Shown here piece after piece: positions 1 through 5,902 of a stretch of 37,902 bases of DNA. Where the stretch lies: assembly GCA_019118425.1 (NCBI GenBank), contig DWYZ01000207.1, positions 1 to 37,902 on the forward strand. Direction: 5' to 3'. A model generated the notes under the pieces. It had not been told where the DNA came from and made no database searches. It saw only the letters and a list, made by a program, of their open reading frames with translations. Numbering within the stretch: position 1 is the first letter of the stretch; every line of letters begins with the position of its first letter. This stretch comes from Candidatus Blautia faecavium (GTDB lineage: Bacteria > Bacillota > Clostridia > Lachnospirales > Lachnospiraceae). Both the position numbers and the translations under genes were made by a program.

Positions 1-141
1 CGTTTTAATTACCGTTCAGCGGAAAAAGTGTATAAAGAGTTCATGCTGTATGCAATCGGCCGGAACATCCTAAAATACCACCGGTTTTTGCATCATGAAA
101 TCGAGAAATACGAAGGGAAAAAGGAGCAGAAAGCCGCTTAA
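1..141 (+). CDS. Transposase, C-terminal end only (partial at window edge)
   Basis: The frame is open from base 1 to a TAA at 139-141 and gives 46 residues beginning RFNYRSAEKVYKEF and ending KKEQKAA. The segment LYAIGRNILKYHRF resembles the last helix of DDE transposases of the IS1182-like group, which end in a similar IGRN.xKYH stretch. This is recognition from memory, so the family is tentative. The 5' part lies outside the window. Nothing downstream continues the frame, so this is the true 3' end of the gene. Confidence 0.55.
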   Translation, partial: RFNYRSAEKVYKEFMLYAIGRNILKYHRFLHHEIEKYEGKKEQKAA

Positions 142-207
142 CTGATGGAGTGCCCCTTACAATCCAGAAGAGGGGATTTTTGCGCCCTAAAATACAAGGG
201 ATAAAAA

Positions 208-274
208 GAAAGAGACAATCCGACAGAGAATCCGGCTCCTAAAAAAGTACGAATTCTCTGGGATTGTCTCTTTC
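208..274. terminator. Long inverted repeat, probable bidirectional terminator
   Basis: The arm at 208-231 (GAAAGAGACAATCC then GACAGAGAAT) is matched by the reverse complement at 253-274, with a small bulge. The loop is about 21 bases. Both flanks are A/T rich. It sits between the transposase tail on the plus strand and the minus-strand Fn3 remnant, which fits a shared terminator. An IS end is an alternative reading. Confidence 0.55.
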
Positions 275-323
275 CTGCATGTCAGGAGCTAAAAATCGGT
301 ATTAACCGACAGCCCCTTTTTTA

Positions 324-614
324 CTATTTTATCACGATCCGTTTGATGTTCGACCAGGAACTGAACACTTTCGTACGGTTCTCGCTGGTGCGGTTCCAGG
401 CATGGAGGGCCATGTAGTAGGCGCCCTTTTTAGCGTTTCGCAGGGTCACGGTGACGGTGTTTCCATTTGTGACTTTCTTTACCCGTTTTCCGTAGTTTAC
501 CGGGCGGTTTTCTCCGTTTACCTTCTCTACGCGGCTTCCAAGGATGATGTCGTAGCCCGCGGCATCTTCGCATCTGGTATAAGTCAGGGTGATGGTCCTT
601 GCCCTCTGGTCCAC
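324..614 (-). pseudogene. Fn3-like C-terminal domain of a lost surface protein
   Basis: The 96 residues contain TITLTYTRCEDAAGYDI followed by alternating strands and end SSWSNIKRIVIK. This is the usual pattern of the last fibronectin type III-like domain in large secreted clostridial proteins. The first possible start is a GTG without a ribosome binding site. The same frame stays open upstream through about 640 (residues TPRIQSVRV), where the domain really begins, and runs on into the 3' end of the neighbouring regulator gene without a credible start. I therefore read it as the 3' remnant of a larger gene whose body was lost by rearrangement. A short expressed ORF cannot be excluded. Confidence 0.5.
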
Positions 615-712
615 CCGTACGCTCTGGATCCGGGGTGTTTTTCCGGCGTAACGGCGGTCACCTCCGGGTGACCTCCTGGGGCTTTTCCGGCCCCTTCCGA
701 AGGCCTTTTTGC

Positions 713-1753
713 CTATAAAAGCATATACTGTTTCAGGTCTTTGCGGTTCTTTACATTCAGTTTCCGCATGGCCACAAAAATATGGGTTTTGACCGTATTT
801 GCTGATATTTTCAGGTGCTCCGCGATCTCCTGGGTCGTCCAGTCCCGGGCCGCGAGCATAGCGATCACGAACTCTGTTGTGGTCAGATCATCGGGCCGGG
901 CAATCTCCCAGGCGGTCAGAAGATGGGCCTTGGCTCGGTCTGTCTGCTTCATACTCATATAGTCCATGACCGCTACCAAGTGCAAATAGATGGCGGAGAT
1001 GGGATAGGCCGCCGCGCCCATGGCAAGGGTGGCCTCCACAATACCGGCGCTGTGGGCATACTCCTTTTTCACATAGAGATAGTGAGCCTGCACATACAGT
1101 GCAAAGGCCCGCAGTCCCGGCGGCAATAAAGGCAGGAAGCTCTCGGCATCCGGCATTTTCTCCGGCAGCGGCAGATGCAAAAGCACTGTTCCCGCAAAAG
1201 TCACAAACGCCGCAGCCGCCTGAAATTGGGGTACCTGCTCCCCCGCGCTTGCGAGGGAGGCGTTCAACTCCCCTAAAACAAATTCGGCCCGCTGAATATG
1301 CTTCAAGGACAAATTGGCATAGGCGTAGATCAGGCAGGCGGACAGCCGCGCTCCCATATCAGGGCTGGTGAGGTAGGCTTCCGCCTCCCTTGCCGCTTCC
1401 TCCGGATGGCCGCTGAAATAATAGTACTCCGCCGCAGCTATATCCCTCCTGGGGCCGGGAGATATGGCCTCCACCGTTTCCCGGCACTTTCCCGACGCAA
1501 AGGCTGTATTCATCAGAGGCATAAGATTGGTTTGATCGAGCAGTCCGCTGGAAACAGGTTTTGCCGGGGCGTTTCTCCCTTGCTGCCATGTCCGGCGGGG
1601 GTCAACGGGCTTCTGTGCATCGGCGGGGATGGCCCAGGCTTTCCCTACCCGCTCCGCACCGGGTATACGTCCCTGTGCACAGTATTGATTTATTCTCCGC
1701 TCCGACACGCCCCATTTTTCCGCTGCTTCTCGGAGAGAAAGATAACTTTTCAT
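713..1753 (-). CDS. HTH/LuxR-type two-domain transcriptional regulator
   Basis: The 346-residue protein has DNA-binding motifs at both ends. Residues 1-45 (SLREAAEKWGVSERRINQYC, then GKAWAIP) match the excisionase/MerR-like helix-turn-helix seen in helix_turn_helix_17-type proteins. Residues about 285-346 (TTQEIAEHLKISANTVKTH followed by IFVAMRKLNVKNRKDL) are a LuxR/GerE-type HTH. The roughly 200 residues between are helical and TPR-like (FSGHPEEAAREAEAYL). A regulatory role is safe; its target is unknown. It is transcribed away from the DUF3990 cassette, which makes that cassette a candidate target. The start is the ATG at 1751-1753, preceded by a weak GGCGGTGA site, with a good promoter about 80 bases upstream. 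Confidence 0.8.
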   Translation of the reverse strand: MKSYLSLREAAEKWGVSERRINQYCAQGRIPGAERVGKAWAIPADAQKPVDPRRTWQQGRNAPAKPVSSGLLDQTNLMPLMNTAFASGKCRETVEAISPGPRRDIAAAEYYYFSGHPEEAAREAEAYLTSPDMGARLSACLIYAYANLSLKHIQRAEFVLGELNASLASAGEQVPQFQAAAAFVTFAGTVLLHLPLPEKMPDAESFLPLLPPGLRAFALYVQAHYLYVKKEYAHSAGIVEATLAMGAAAYPISAIYLHLVAVMDYMSMKQTDRAKAHLLTAWEIARPDDLTTTEFVIAMLAARDWTTQEIAEHLKISANTVKTHIFVAMRKLNVKNRKDLKQYMLL

Positions 1754-1831
1754 GCTGTCACCGCCTTTATCTCTGCAGATTACTTTCTGCTTATTTTTGA
1801 TTCTTGTTTATTGTCAGATTCATATGTTTGT

Positions 1832-1860
1832 ATTATACGACTATCCAACACTTGATACAA
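1832..1860 (-). promoter_or_regulatory. SigA-type promoter of the HTH/LuxR regulator
   Basis: On the minus strand TTGTAT (1855-1860) and TATAAT (1832-1837) are separated by exactly 17 bases. It would give a leader of about 70 bases for the regulator gene and faces away from the DUF3990 promoter. Confidence 0.65.
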
Positions 1861-1883
1861 GCGGCTATTGAGATTGAGATCCA

Positions 1884-1924
1884 ATACACAACCCAACATT
1901 GTTTTTCTGGATTTTGTTGTGTAT
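1884..1924. promoter_or_regulatory. Inverted-repeat operator candidate over the DUF3990 promoter
   Basis: ATACACAAC at 1884-1892 is repeated as its exact reverse complement GTTGTGTAT at 1916-1924. The two 9-base arms have centres 32 bases apart, about three helical turns. The left arm abuts the -35 side and the right arm runs into the -10 box, a layout typical of repressor sites. The bound protein is unknown; the divergent HTH regulator or a cassette protein are candidates. Confidence 0.5.
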
Positions 1925-1927
1925 AAT
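1899..1927 (+). promoter_or_regulatory. SigA-type promoter of the DUF3990/DUF3791 cassette
   Basis: TTGTTT (1899-1904) and a perfect TATAAT (1922-1927) are 17 bases apart. Transcription should start near 1934, which leaves an approximately 80-base leader before the DUF3990 gene. Confidence 0.7.
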
Positions 1928-1931
1928 AGAG

Positions 1932-2018
1932 ATGGGTGATGAGATTGAATTTAATTTTGAGTACTATCTTGCAGGCAAACGTACGATTGCCGAGAAAGCA
2001 TTGGAGGGACAATTATGA
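1932..2018 (+). CDS. 28-codon leader ORF overlapping the DUF3990 start
   Basis: An ATG at 1932-1934 opens a frame reading [20 protein letters not shown] and ending EKALEGQL, whose TGA overlaps the DUF3990 ATG as ATGA (2015-2018). The overlap implies translational coupling. However, the ATG lies almost on the predicted transcription start and has no ribosome binding site, so it would have to be leaderless or a relic. A truncated upstream partner gene is the main alternative. I do not recognise the peptide. Confidence 0.3.
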   Translation: MGDEIEFNFEYYLAGKRTIAEKALEGQL

Positions 2019-2509
2019 TTTTATATCATGGCAGCAATTTGGTCGTATCAGAACCAAAACTGATTCAGCAAAATCGCTTTTTAGATTTTGGATTTGGTTT
2101 TTATACCACGACCAATAAGGCTCAGGCAATCAGCTTTGCTGATAAGGCGACGAAACGCCGTCAAAACGGTCAAAGAGCAGTCAGCATTTATAAGATTGAC
2201 GAGAATATCGCTTTTTCAGAGTGTTCTATCCTGCGTTTTGATGAACCAGGAGAAGCATGGCTGGATTTTGTATCGGATAACCGATCCGGCAATTATGAGG
2301 GTGAAGCCTATGATTTTATCTTTGGGCCAGTGGCCAATGATGATGTGTACCGCACGTTCACCCTCTATACCGCAGACATATTAACCAAGGACCAGACCCT
2401 GGAGCAGCTCAAAATCAAGAAGCTATATAATCAATTGGTGTTGACAACAGAAAAAGCTTTGTCCTATCTGTATTTTGTCGGCACAATACCAGAGGAGGAA
2501 TTTAGATGA
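2015..2509 (+). CDS. DUF3990 protein, ADP-ribosyltransferase-fold candidate toxin/effector
   Basis: The 164-residue protein starts ILYHGSNL and continues [18 protein letters not shown], the hallmark opening of DUF3990, a family placed in the ADP-ribosyltransferase clan. Visible candidate NAD-site elements are His5, Tyr30 in the GFYTT strand, and the late strand [16 protein letters not shown] (Gln140, Glu146). The segment [16 protein letters not shown] is also typical. No signal peptide or membrane segment is present, so it should act in the cytoplasm. GGAGGG at 2003-2008 sits seven bases before the ATG. The stop overlaps the next gene by four bases. Enzymatic activity and toxicity are inferred from fold and gene context only. 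Confidence 0.8.
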   Translation: MILYHGSNLVVSEPKLIQQNRFLDFGFGFYTTTNKAQAISFADKATKRRQNGQRAVSIYKIDENIAFSECSILRFDEPGEAWLDFVSDNRSGNYEGEAYDFIFGPVANDDVYRTFTLYTADILTKDQTLEQLKIKKLYNQLVLTTEKALSYLYFVGTIPEEEFR

Positions 2510-2745
2510 CGGATGAAAAATTTGAAGCGATTTTAACTTTATTGGTTCCCCAGGTCGTTCAGTTGATTTATGAGAACTATCCTGTAGATGAGATGATGGC
2601 CTCCAAAGAGTTTTACGAATCCAAGGTATATTCCTTGTTGGAGCAGGAGGACACCAAACTGTGGCATTTCAGCCCACTTACTTTATTTAATATGTATGAC
2701 GAGGAAAAAAAGACAGGACACTTTGAGATACCAGAGGAGGCATGA
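2506..2745 (+). CDS. Small acidic partner protein of the DUF3990 cassette
   Basis: This 79-residue protein has a pI on the acidic side and contains [20 protein letters not shown] near the C-terminus. I recognise the type only as a protein regularly found between DUF3990 and DUF3791 genes; no function is established. It starts with an ATGA overlap on DUF3990 and ends with an ATGA overlap on the next gene, so the three genes must be translated together. Its size, charge and position would suit an antitoxin or adaptor, but that is inference. Confidence 0.7.
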   Translation: MTDEKFEAILTLLVPQVVQLIYENYPVDEMMASKEFYESKVYSLLEQEDTKLWHFSPLTLFNMYDEEKKTGHFEIPEEA

Positions 2746-2954
2746 ATATGAGCAAGCAAGGAGATTTTCTCATTTATTGCGTGGAAATCTATAAAAACGC
2801 CAAGAACTTGACTGGCAAGCAGGTGGCGGAACTCTTTACCCGTTACCATGTGTGGGACTATGTGTATTCCTGCTTCGAAGCCCTGCACACCACGGGGGCC
2901 AATTATATTGTGAAAGACATCGACCTTTATATAGAGGCAAGGAAGCCTGCATGA
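2742..2954 (+). CDS. DUF3791 protein
   Basis: The 70-residue protein reads FLIYCVEIYKNAKNLTGKQV, then AELFTRYHVWDYVYSC and YIVKDIDLYIEARK. This is the DUF3791 pattern: a short helical protein with a conserved late D-I-x-x-Y-I motif. It overlaps the previous gene by four bases, has AGAGGAGG upstream, and an in-frame second ATG two codons in (MSKQGDF) that may be the actual start. The frequent pairing of DUF3791 with DUF3990 suggests a regulator or antitoxin role, but no experimental role is known to me. Confidence 0.75.
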   Translation: MNMSKQGDFLIYCVEIYKNAKNLTGKQVAELFTRYHVWDYVYSCFEALHTTGANYIVKDIDLYIEARKPA

Positions 2955-2971
2955 CTTGACAGAATCCTATA

Positions 2972-3030
2972 ATAAGCGGCAGGCAGGGCTTATACTTTTT
3001 ATCTATCGCCCTGCCTGCCGCTTATATTTT
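2972..3030. terminator. Strong terminator closing the DUF3990 cassette
   Basis: Two perfectly complementary 18-base arms (2972-2989 and 3008-3025, starting ATAAGCGGCAGGC) flank an 18-base loop and are followed by ATTTTATT. The stem is GC rich and probably stops transcription in both directions. Confidence 0.8.
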
Positions 3031-3035
3031 ATTCC

Positions 3036-3083
3036 CGCGGTCAACGAGCCAAGGGGACATGCCTGCATGTCCATTCGGCGGCT
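3036..3083 (+). repeat. Dispersed intergenic palindromic repeat, family A copy 1
   Basis: This segment is about 41/48 identical to the reverse complement of 30592-30639. Shared blocks are CGAGCCAAG and ATGTCCATTCGGCG around a GGACAT...ATGTCC palindrome. Differences cluster in the loop, as expected for a selected hairpin. It lies between the cassette terminator and the 3' end of the SleB gene. Confidence 0.65.
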
Positions 3084-3091
3084 GCCGTGCA

Positions 3092-4474
3092 TTATACCCA
3101 GTCTACAAAAAATACGTGATCCCTGAATTTGAAATAATCTACTTTATCGAAGTCTAAAGGCTGTGCCTTAAACGCTGCCTCTGTCATAAAGTACATAAAG
3201 TTAAAATCTTTCCGGTCAAAGCCGCTTAAGGTTCTGGCCGTTCCGTCTGTTACATAGTCTTGGAAAATGTCCAATGCCTGCTGCGCTGCCGCATAGGCAA
3301 GGGAACGGTTATAATACTGACCGTTTAATTTATTTTCCAGGGAGCCATTGGTTACTACAGAATACTGAGCAAAGCTGTTGTTTCCCTCATAAATTACATA
3401 ACGAAGCTCTGAAGGGAATTCCTTATCAGCTTTAATGGTGCGGTTTAAAGCACACAGAGCCACCGCCGCCATTCCGGTCTTTCCCTGGTCTCCGGCCTCC
3501 GCCTCACAAAAAGCTGCCAGAAGCTCCAGATCGGAGACTTCTCCGTTTGCGATTCCCTCATGCTCGATGAATTCCTTTCTCAGGGTATAAGTCCTTCCAT
3601 TGCCTTCATCGTATATCTGTATGGTATTCCCATTCACTACATACTGGCTTTCTGTCGCTACACCGTTTTCATCAAACGTGTAGTTCTTCCCATCAATAGC
3701 AGCCGTCCGGCTGACATACATAACTCCTTTCGAGCTGAAGTAATACCGTTTGCCGTCCAGCGTAAGCCAGCCTGTCTGTGCACGTCCGTTTTTCGGGCTG
3801 AAATAATATGTATTGCTGCCTACAGTGCCGAAGCCCTTCTGATATCTCACACCATTAGATTTAGCAAAATAGAAATAGTAATCTCCTATTTTTTTCAGCC
3901 CTGTAGCCATGATCCCTGTACTCGGATTAAAATAGCGGGTGTTTCCGCTGGTATCCTTCTGGAAACCAGTGAGCATCCTTCCGCTGGATTTACTGAAATA
4001 GCGAAGCTGGCCCTTGCTGTTTTCCAGCCAGCCCTTGGCCATTACCCCTTCTCCGCTGGTAAAATAATACTTGTACCCTTCGGAATCCGTCATCCAGCCT
4101 CTCACCAGAATACCTGTCTTTGGATTAAAGTACCGGGTGTGACCTGCGCTGTCTGTAAGGTAGCCGGTAACCATATAGCCTTGGCCCTTAGTAAAATAGC
4201 GCATCTTTCTTCCCTGGCCGTCTTTTCCCCAGCCTTTTAGCTGTACTCCTGTTTTTTTATTAAAGTAATATTTTTTTCCATTTAAGGTGAGCCAGCCTTT
4301 ATGGCGGGAGCCGTCTGCGTCTATGTAGTAGCTTTTACCGTTGATGGTGGTAAATCCCGTCTTGGCAGCCTGCACCTCTTGCGCAGCAGCCGGAACAAGG
4401 AAGATAAAGGCAGCCGCAAAAAGACACACCAAAAGCATAGACCGAAGGCAGCTTTTCCACGATATTTTTTTCAT
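3092..4474 (-). CDS. Secreted cell-wall hydrolase: choline-binding-type repeats plus SleB domain
   Basis: The 460-residue protein begins MKKISWKSCLRSMLLVCLFA, a signal peptide ending near VQAAK. Residues about 40-300 are ten or more 20-residue aromatic/glycine repeats of the type W(L/M)..G.(R/K)YYF (for example KGWLTLNGKKYYFN), which bind choline or wall polymers. The C-terminal part, LELLAAFCEAEAGDQGKTG followed by MAAVALCALNR, matches the SleB/cell wall hydrolase 2 family with its N-terminal catalytic Glu. It should cleave peptidoglycan outside the cell. I chose the second Met (4472-4474) because AGAAGAGGATTGAGT precedes it; an upstream in-frame ATG at 4490-4492 has no site. A long leader of about 85 bases separates promoter and start. 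Confidence 0.85.
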   Translation of the reverse strand: MKKISWKSCLRSMLLVCLFAAAFIFLVPAAAQEVQAAKTGFTTINGKSYYIDADGSRHKGWLTLNGKKYYFNKKTGVQLKGWGKDGQGRKMRYFTKGQGYMVTGYLTDSAGHTRYFNPKTGILVRGWMTDSEGYKYYFTSGEGVMAKGWLENSKGQLRYFSKSSGRMLTGFQKDTSGNTRYFNPSTGIMATGLKKIGDYYFYFAKSNGVRYQKGFGTVGSNTYYFSPKNGRAQTGWLTLDGKRYYFSSKGVMYVSRTAAIDGKNYTFDENGVATESQYVVNGNTIQIYDEGNGRTYTLRKEFIEHEGIANGEVSDLELLAAFCEAEAGDQGKTGMAAVALCALNRTIKADKEFPSELRYVIYEGNNSFAQYSVVTNGSLENKLNGQYYNRSLAYAAAQQALDIFQDYVTDGTARTLSGFDRKDFNFMYFMTEAAFKAQPLDFDKVDYFKFRDHVFFVDWV

Positions 4475-4565
4475 ACTCAATCCTCTTCTCATTTCTTTTT
4501 AGATTTTTTGACGAAATGTATCGAAAGCATTGCATAGGTTACAAAACTATTACATTTTTAAGAAT

Positions 4566-4594
4566 ATTATAAGGTATTTCCTATATGGTGTCAA
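4566..4594 (-). promoter_or_regulatory. Consensus SigA promoter of the SleB/wall-repeat gene
   Basis: TTGACA (4589-4594) and TATAAT (4566-4571) on the minus strand are 17 bases apart, a perfect match to consensus. This implies strong vegetative expression rather than control only in the spore. Confidence 0.8.
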
Positions 4595-4615
4595 TCTTTT
4601 TATCTTTCCCCTGTA

Positions 4616-4643
4616 ACCAACGGTCTGTCCCCTACATATGATG
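4616..4643 (+). promoter_or_regulatory. Possible SigK-like promoter of the Cys-rich gene
   Basis: AACC (4615-4618) and CATATGATG (4635-4643) have the spacing of SigK sites, whose consensus is mACm and CATAnnnTA. No SigA-type box is visible before this gene. The match is short and could be chance. Confidence 0.2.
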
Positions 4644-4673
4644 GAGTGTAATCAAAATCTGGAGGATTTTTCA

Positions 4674-4925
4674 ATGAGTGATTTAGCTGCTACAAATTGT
4701 GGATGTGGTGATGACAGAAGCGGATGTGGCTGTGGCTGCGGCAACGGCACAGCTCTTAGCGGATTCGGAGGCGATACCTGCAGCTGCATTTTGTGGGTGA
4801 TCATTTTAATGTCTCTGTGCGGCAATAACGGATTTGGAAGAAGCGGATGCGGCAACGACAGCTGCTGGATCCTTATAGTGCTCCTTCTGTTATGCGGCGG
4901 ATGCGGAAACGGCTGCGGATGCTGA
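4674..4925 (+). CDS. Cysteine/glycine-rich small protein with two hydrophobic segments
   Basis: The 83-residue protein contains 14 cysteines and many glycines. It has two hydrophobic stretches, ILWVIILMSL and WILIVLLLL, each preceded by a Ser/Thr-Cys element and followed by a CG-rich loop, so it looks like an internal duplication. Similar proteins in Lachnospiraceae are annotated as chorion-like high-cysteine proteins, with no known function. The start at 4674 is set by GGAGGA at 4661-4666; an in-frame ATG at 4638 has no site. It could be a spore coat or membrane-inserted disulfide-rich peptide. A terminator follows at once, so it is monocistronic. Confidence 0.7.
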   Translation: MSDLAATNCGCGDDRSGCGCGCGNGTALSGFGGDTCSCILWVIILMSLCGNNGFGRSGCGNDSCWILIVLLLLCGGCGNGCGC

Positions 4926-4932
4926 CATTAAG

Positions 4933-4964
4933 AAAGGCAGAGGTTATTCCCTCTGCCTTTTTTC
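4933..4964 (+). terminator. Terminator of the Cys-rich gene
   Basis: AAAGGCAGAGG (4933-4943) pairs with the following CCTCTGCCTTT and runs into a T6 tract; the loop is about five bases. The 220 bases after it are T rich and hold no gene. Confidence 0.85.
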
Positions 4965-5143
4965 TTGTTTCTTTTTTTCGCTCTCCTGTTTTTCTCTTTT
5001 CTTTTTTTCCAGACACTCCAGATCTATCTCATAAAACGCATTGCCATCTCTTATCAGTCTTTCCTTTCTTCCCTCCATAACCTATGCCCTCTCTAAAATA
5101 TTTCTCTTTTCTTTATCATCATATGTCAGGATAAGCTTTCCCG

Positions 5144-5172
5144 TCATATTTTAATATTAAAAAACATATGGT
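5144..5172 (+). promoter_or_regulatory. Possible SigE-like promoter of the small gene pair
   Basis: TCATATT (5144-5150) fits the SigE -35 consensus KMATATT. CATATGGT (5165-5172), 14 bases on, partly fits the -10 CATACAmT. The ATG inside this -10 (5168) would then not be a start codon, which agrees with the start chosen at 5186. AT-rich context makes chance matches likely. Confidence 0.25.
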
Positions 5173-5185
5173 TAAAGGGAAACTC

Positions 5186-5560
5186 ATGGAAGAAAACAAG
5201 GTATCTCTCACCGCCCTGGACCAGATGGTAAGCGGGGAACAGTCACAGCTTTTAAAGGCTGTCATTCCTTATCTTCCCCCTAAAGGCCAGCAGCTTTTCT
5301 CCATCTATGCCAAAGCAATGGAATTCATAAATACAATGGCAGTTTTTTCCTCGCCTAAAAGTATGCAGATGTGTGCCGCAGTCCAGGAAGAACCCCTGGA
5401 AATGCTCCAGAACATCCGAAGCTGCTGCTATGGAGAAAGCCGCCAAAAGCTGGATAAGATCGCCAATCTCATGACAATGGCACAAATAGTATTCATTATG
5501 CAGGAAGAACCGAAAGGAGAGGATATTTCATATGGATCAGGATTGGAAGAACAACCCTAA
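5186..5560 (+). CDS. Hypothetical protein, first gene of a two-gene unit
   Basis: I do not recognise this 124-residue protein by function. It begins MEENKVSLTALDQMVSGEQS, is mostly helical, and carries paired cysteines (SCCYG). There is no signal peptide or clear membrane span. The start was placed at the second Met, preceded by AAAGGGAAACTC, because the ATG at 5168 lacks a ribosome binding site. Its 3' end overlaps the next gene by 29 bases, so the two are cotranscribed. Similar pairs occur in related genomes. A sporulation role is possible only if the SigE-like promoter is real. Confidence 0.6.
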   Translation: MEENKVSLTALDQMVSGEQSQLLKAVIPYLPPKGQQLFSIYAKAMEFINTMAVFSSPKSMQMCAAVQEEPLEMLQNIRSCCYGESRQKLDKIANLMTMAQIVFIMQEEPKGEDISYGSGLEEQP

Positions 5561-5804
5561 ACTTGCGGGATTAGACCAAAATAAACTCCGCATGCTCCAG
5601 AATCTTGCCGATCAAGGCAGTCAAAAAAGTGCCTCTGATATGCTCCCTTTTCTTTTAAGCGCGGCAAACCAGGGAAAAAACAACGGCCTGCGCTTTTCGT
5701 CAGAGGAAGTTTCTTTAATACTGGAAGTCCTGAAAATGGGAAAATCTCCGGAAGAAACAGCTAAACTTGACCGGATCGTAAATATGATGCGTATGATACA
5801 ATAA
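5532..5804 (+). CDS. Hypothetical protein, second gene of the unit
   Basis: The 90-residue protein reads DWKNNPKLAGLDQNKLRMLQ, then FSSEEVSLILEVLKMGKSPE and ends DRIVNMMRMIQ. The pattern is all helical, and the block EEVSLILEVLKMGKSPEE is familiar from small conserved Lachnospiraceae proteins with no assigned role. AAAGGAGAGG precedes the ATG. It overlaps the upstream gene, which suggests the two products work together. Convergent with cinA. Confidence 0.65.
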   Translation: MDQDWKNNPKLAGLDQNKLRMLQNLADQGSQKSASDMLPFLLSAANQGKNNGLRFSSEEVSLILEVLKMGKSPEETAKLDRIVNMMRMIQ

Positions 5805-5841
5805 AAAACATACAATTGATGCCGGTCATATGTTGAGACTT

Positions 5842-5892
5842 AACGGGCAGTTTAGTCTGCAAAATCCGCTTCTTCAAGCTAAACCGCCCGTT
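5842..5892. terminator. Inverted repeat between convergent genes, probable terminator
   Basis: AACGGGCAGTTTAG (5842-5855) pairs with CTAAACCGCCCGTT (5879-5892), with one mismatch in 14 and a 23-base loop. No long T tract follows on either strand, so termination efficiency is uncertain. It separates the small gene pair from the cinA end. Confidence 0.5.
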
Positions 5893-5902
5893 GTATCTAT
5901 GC

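Noticed and set aside
3560-4240. 226-codon plus-strand frame opposite the wall-repeat protein
   Set aside because: Produced by the repeated codons of the real gene; no start signal.
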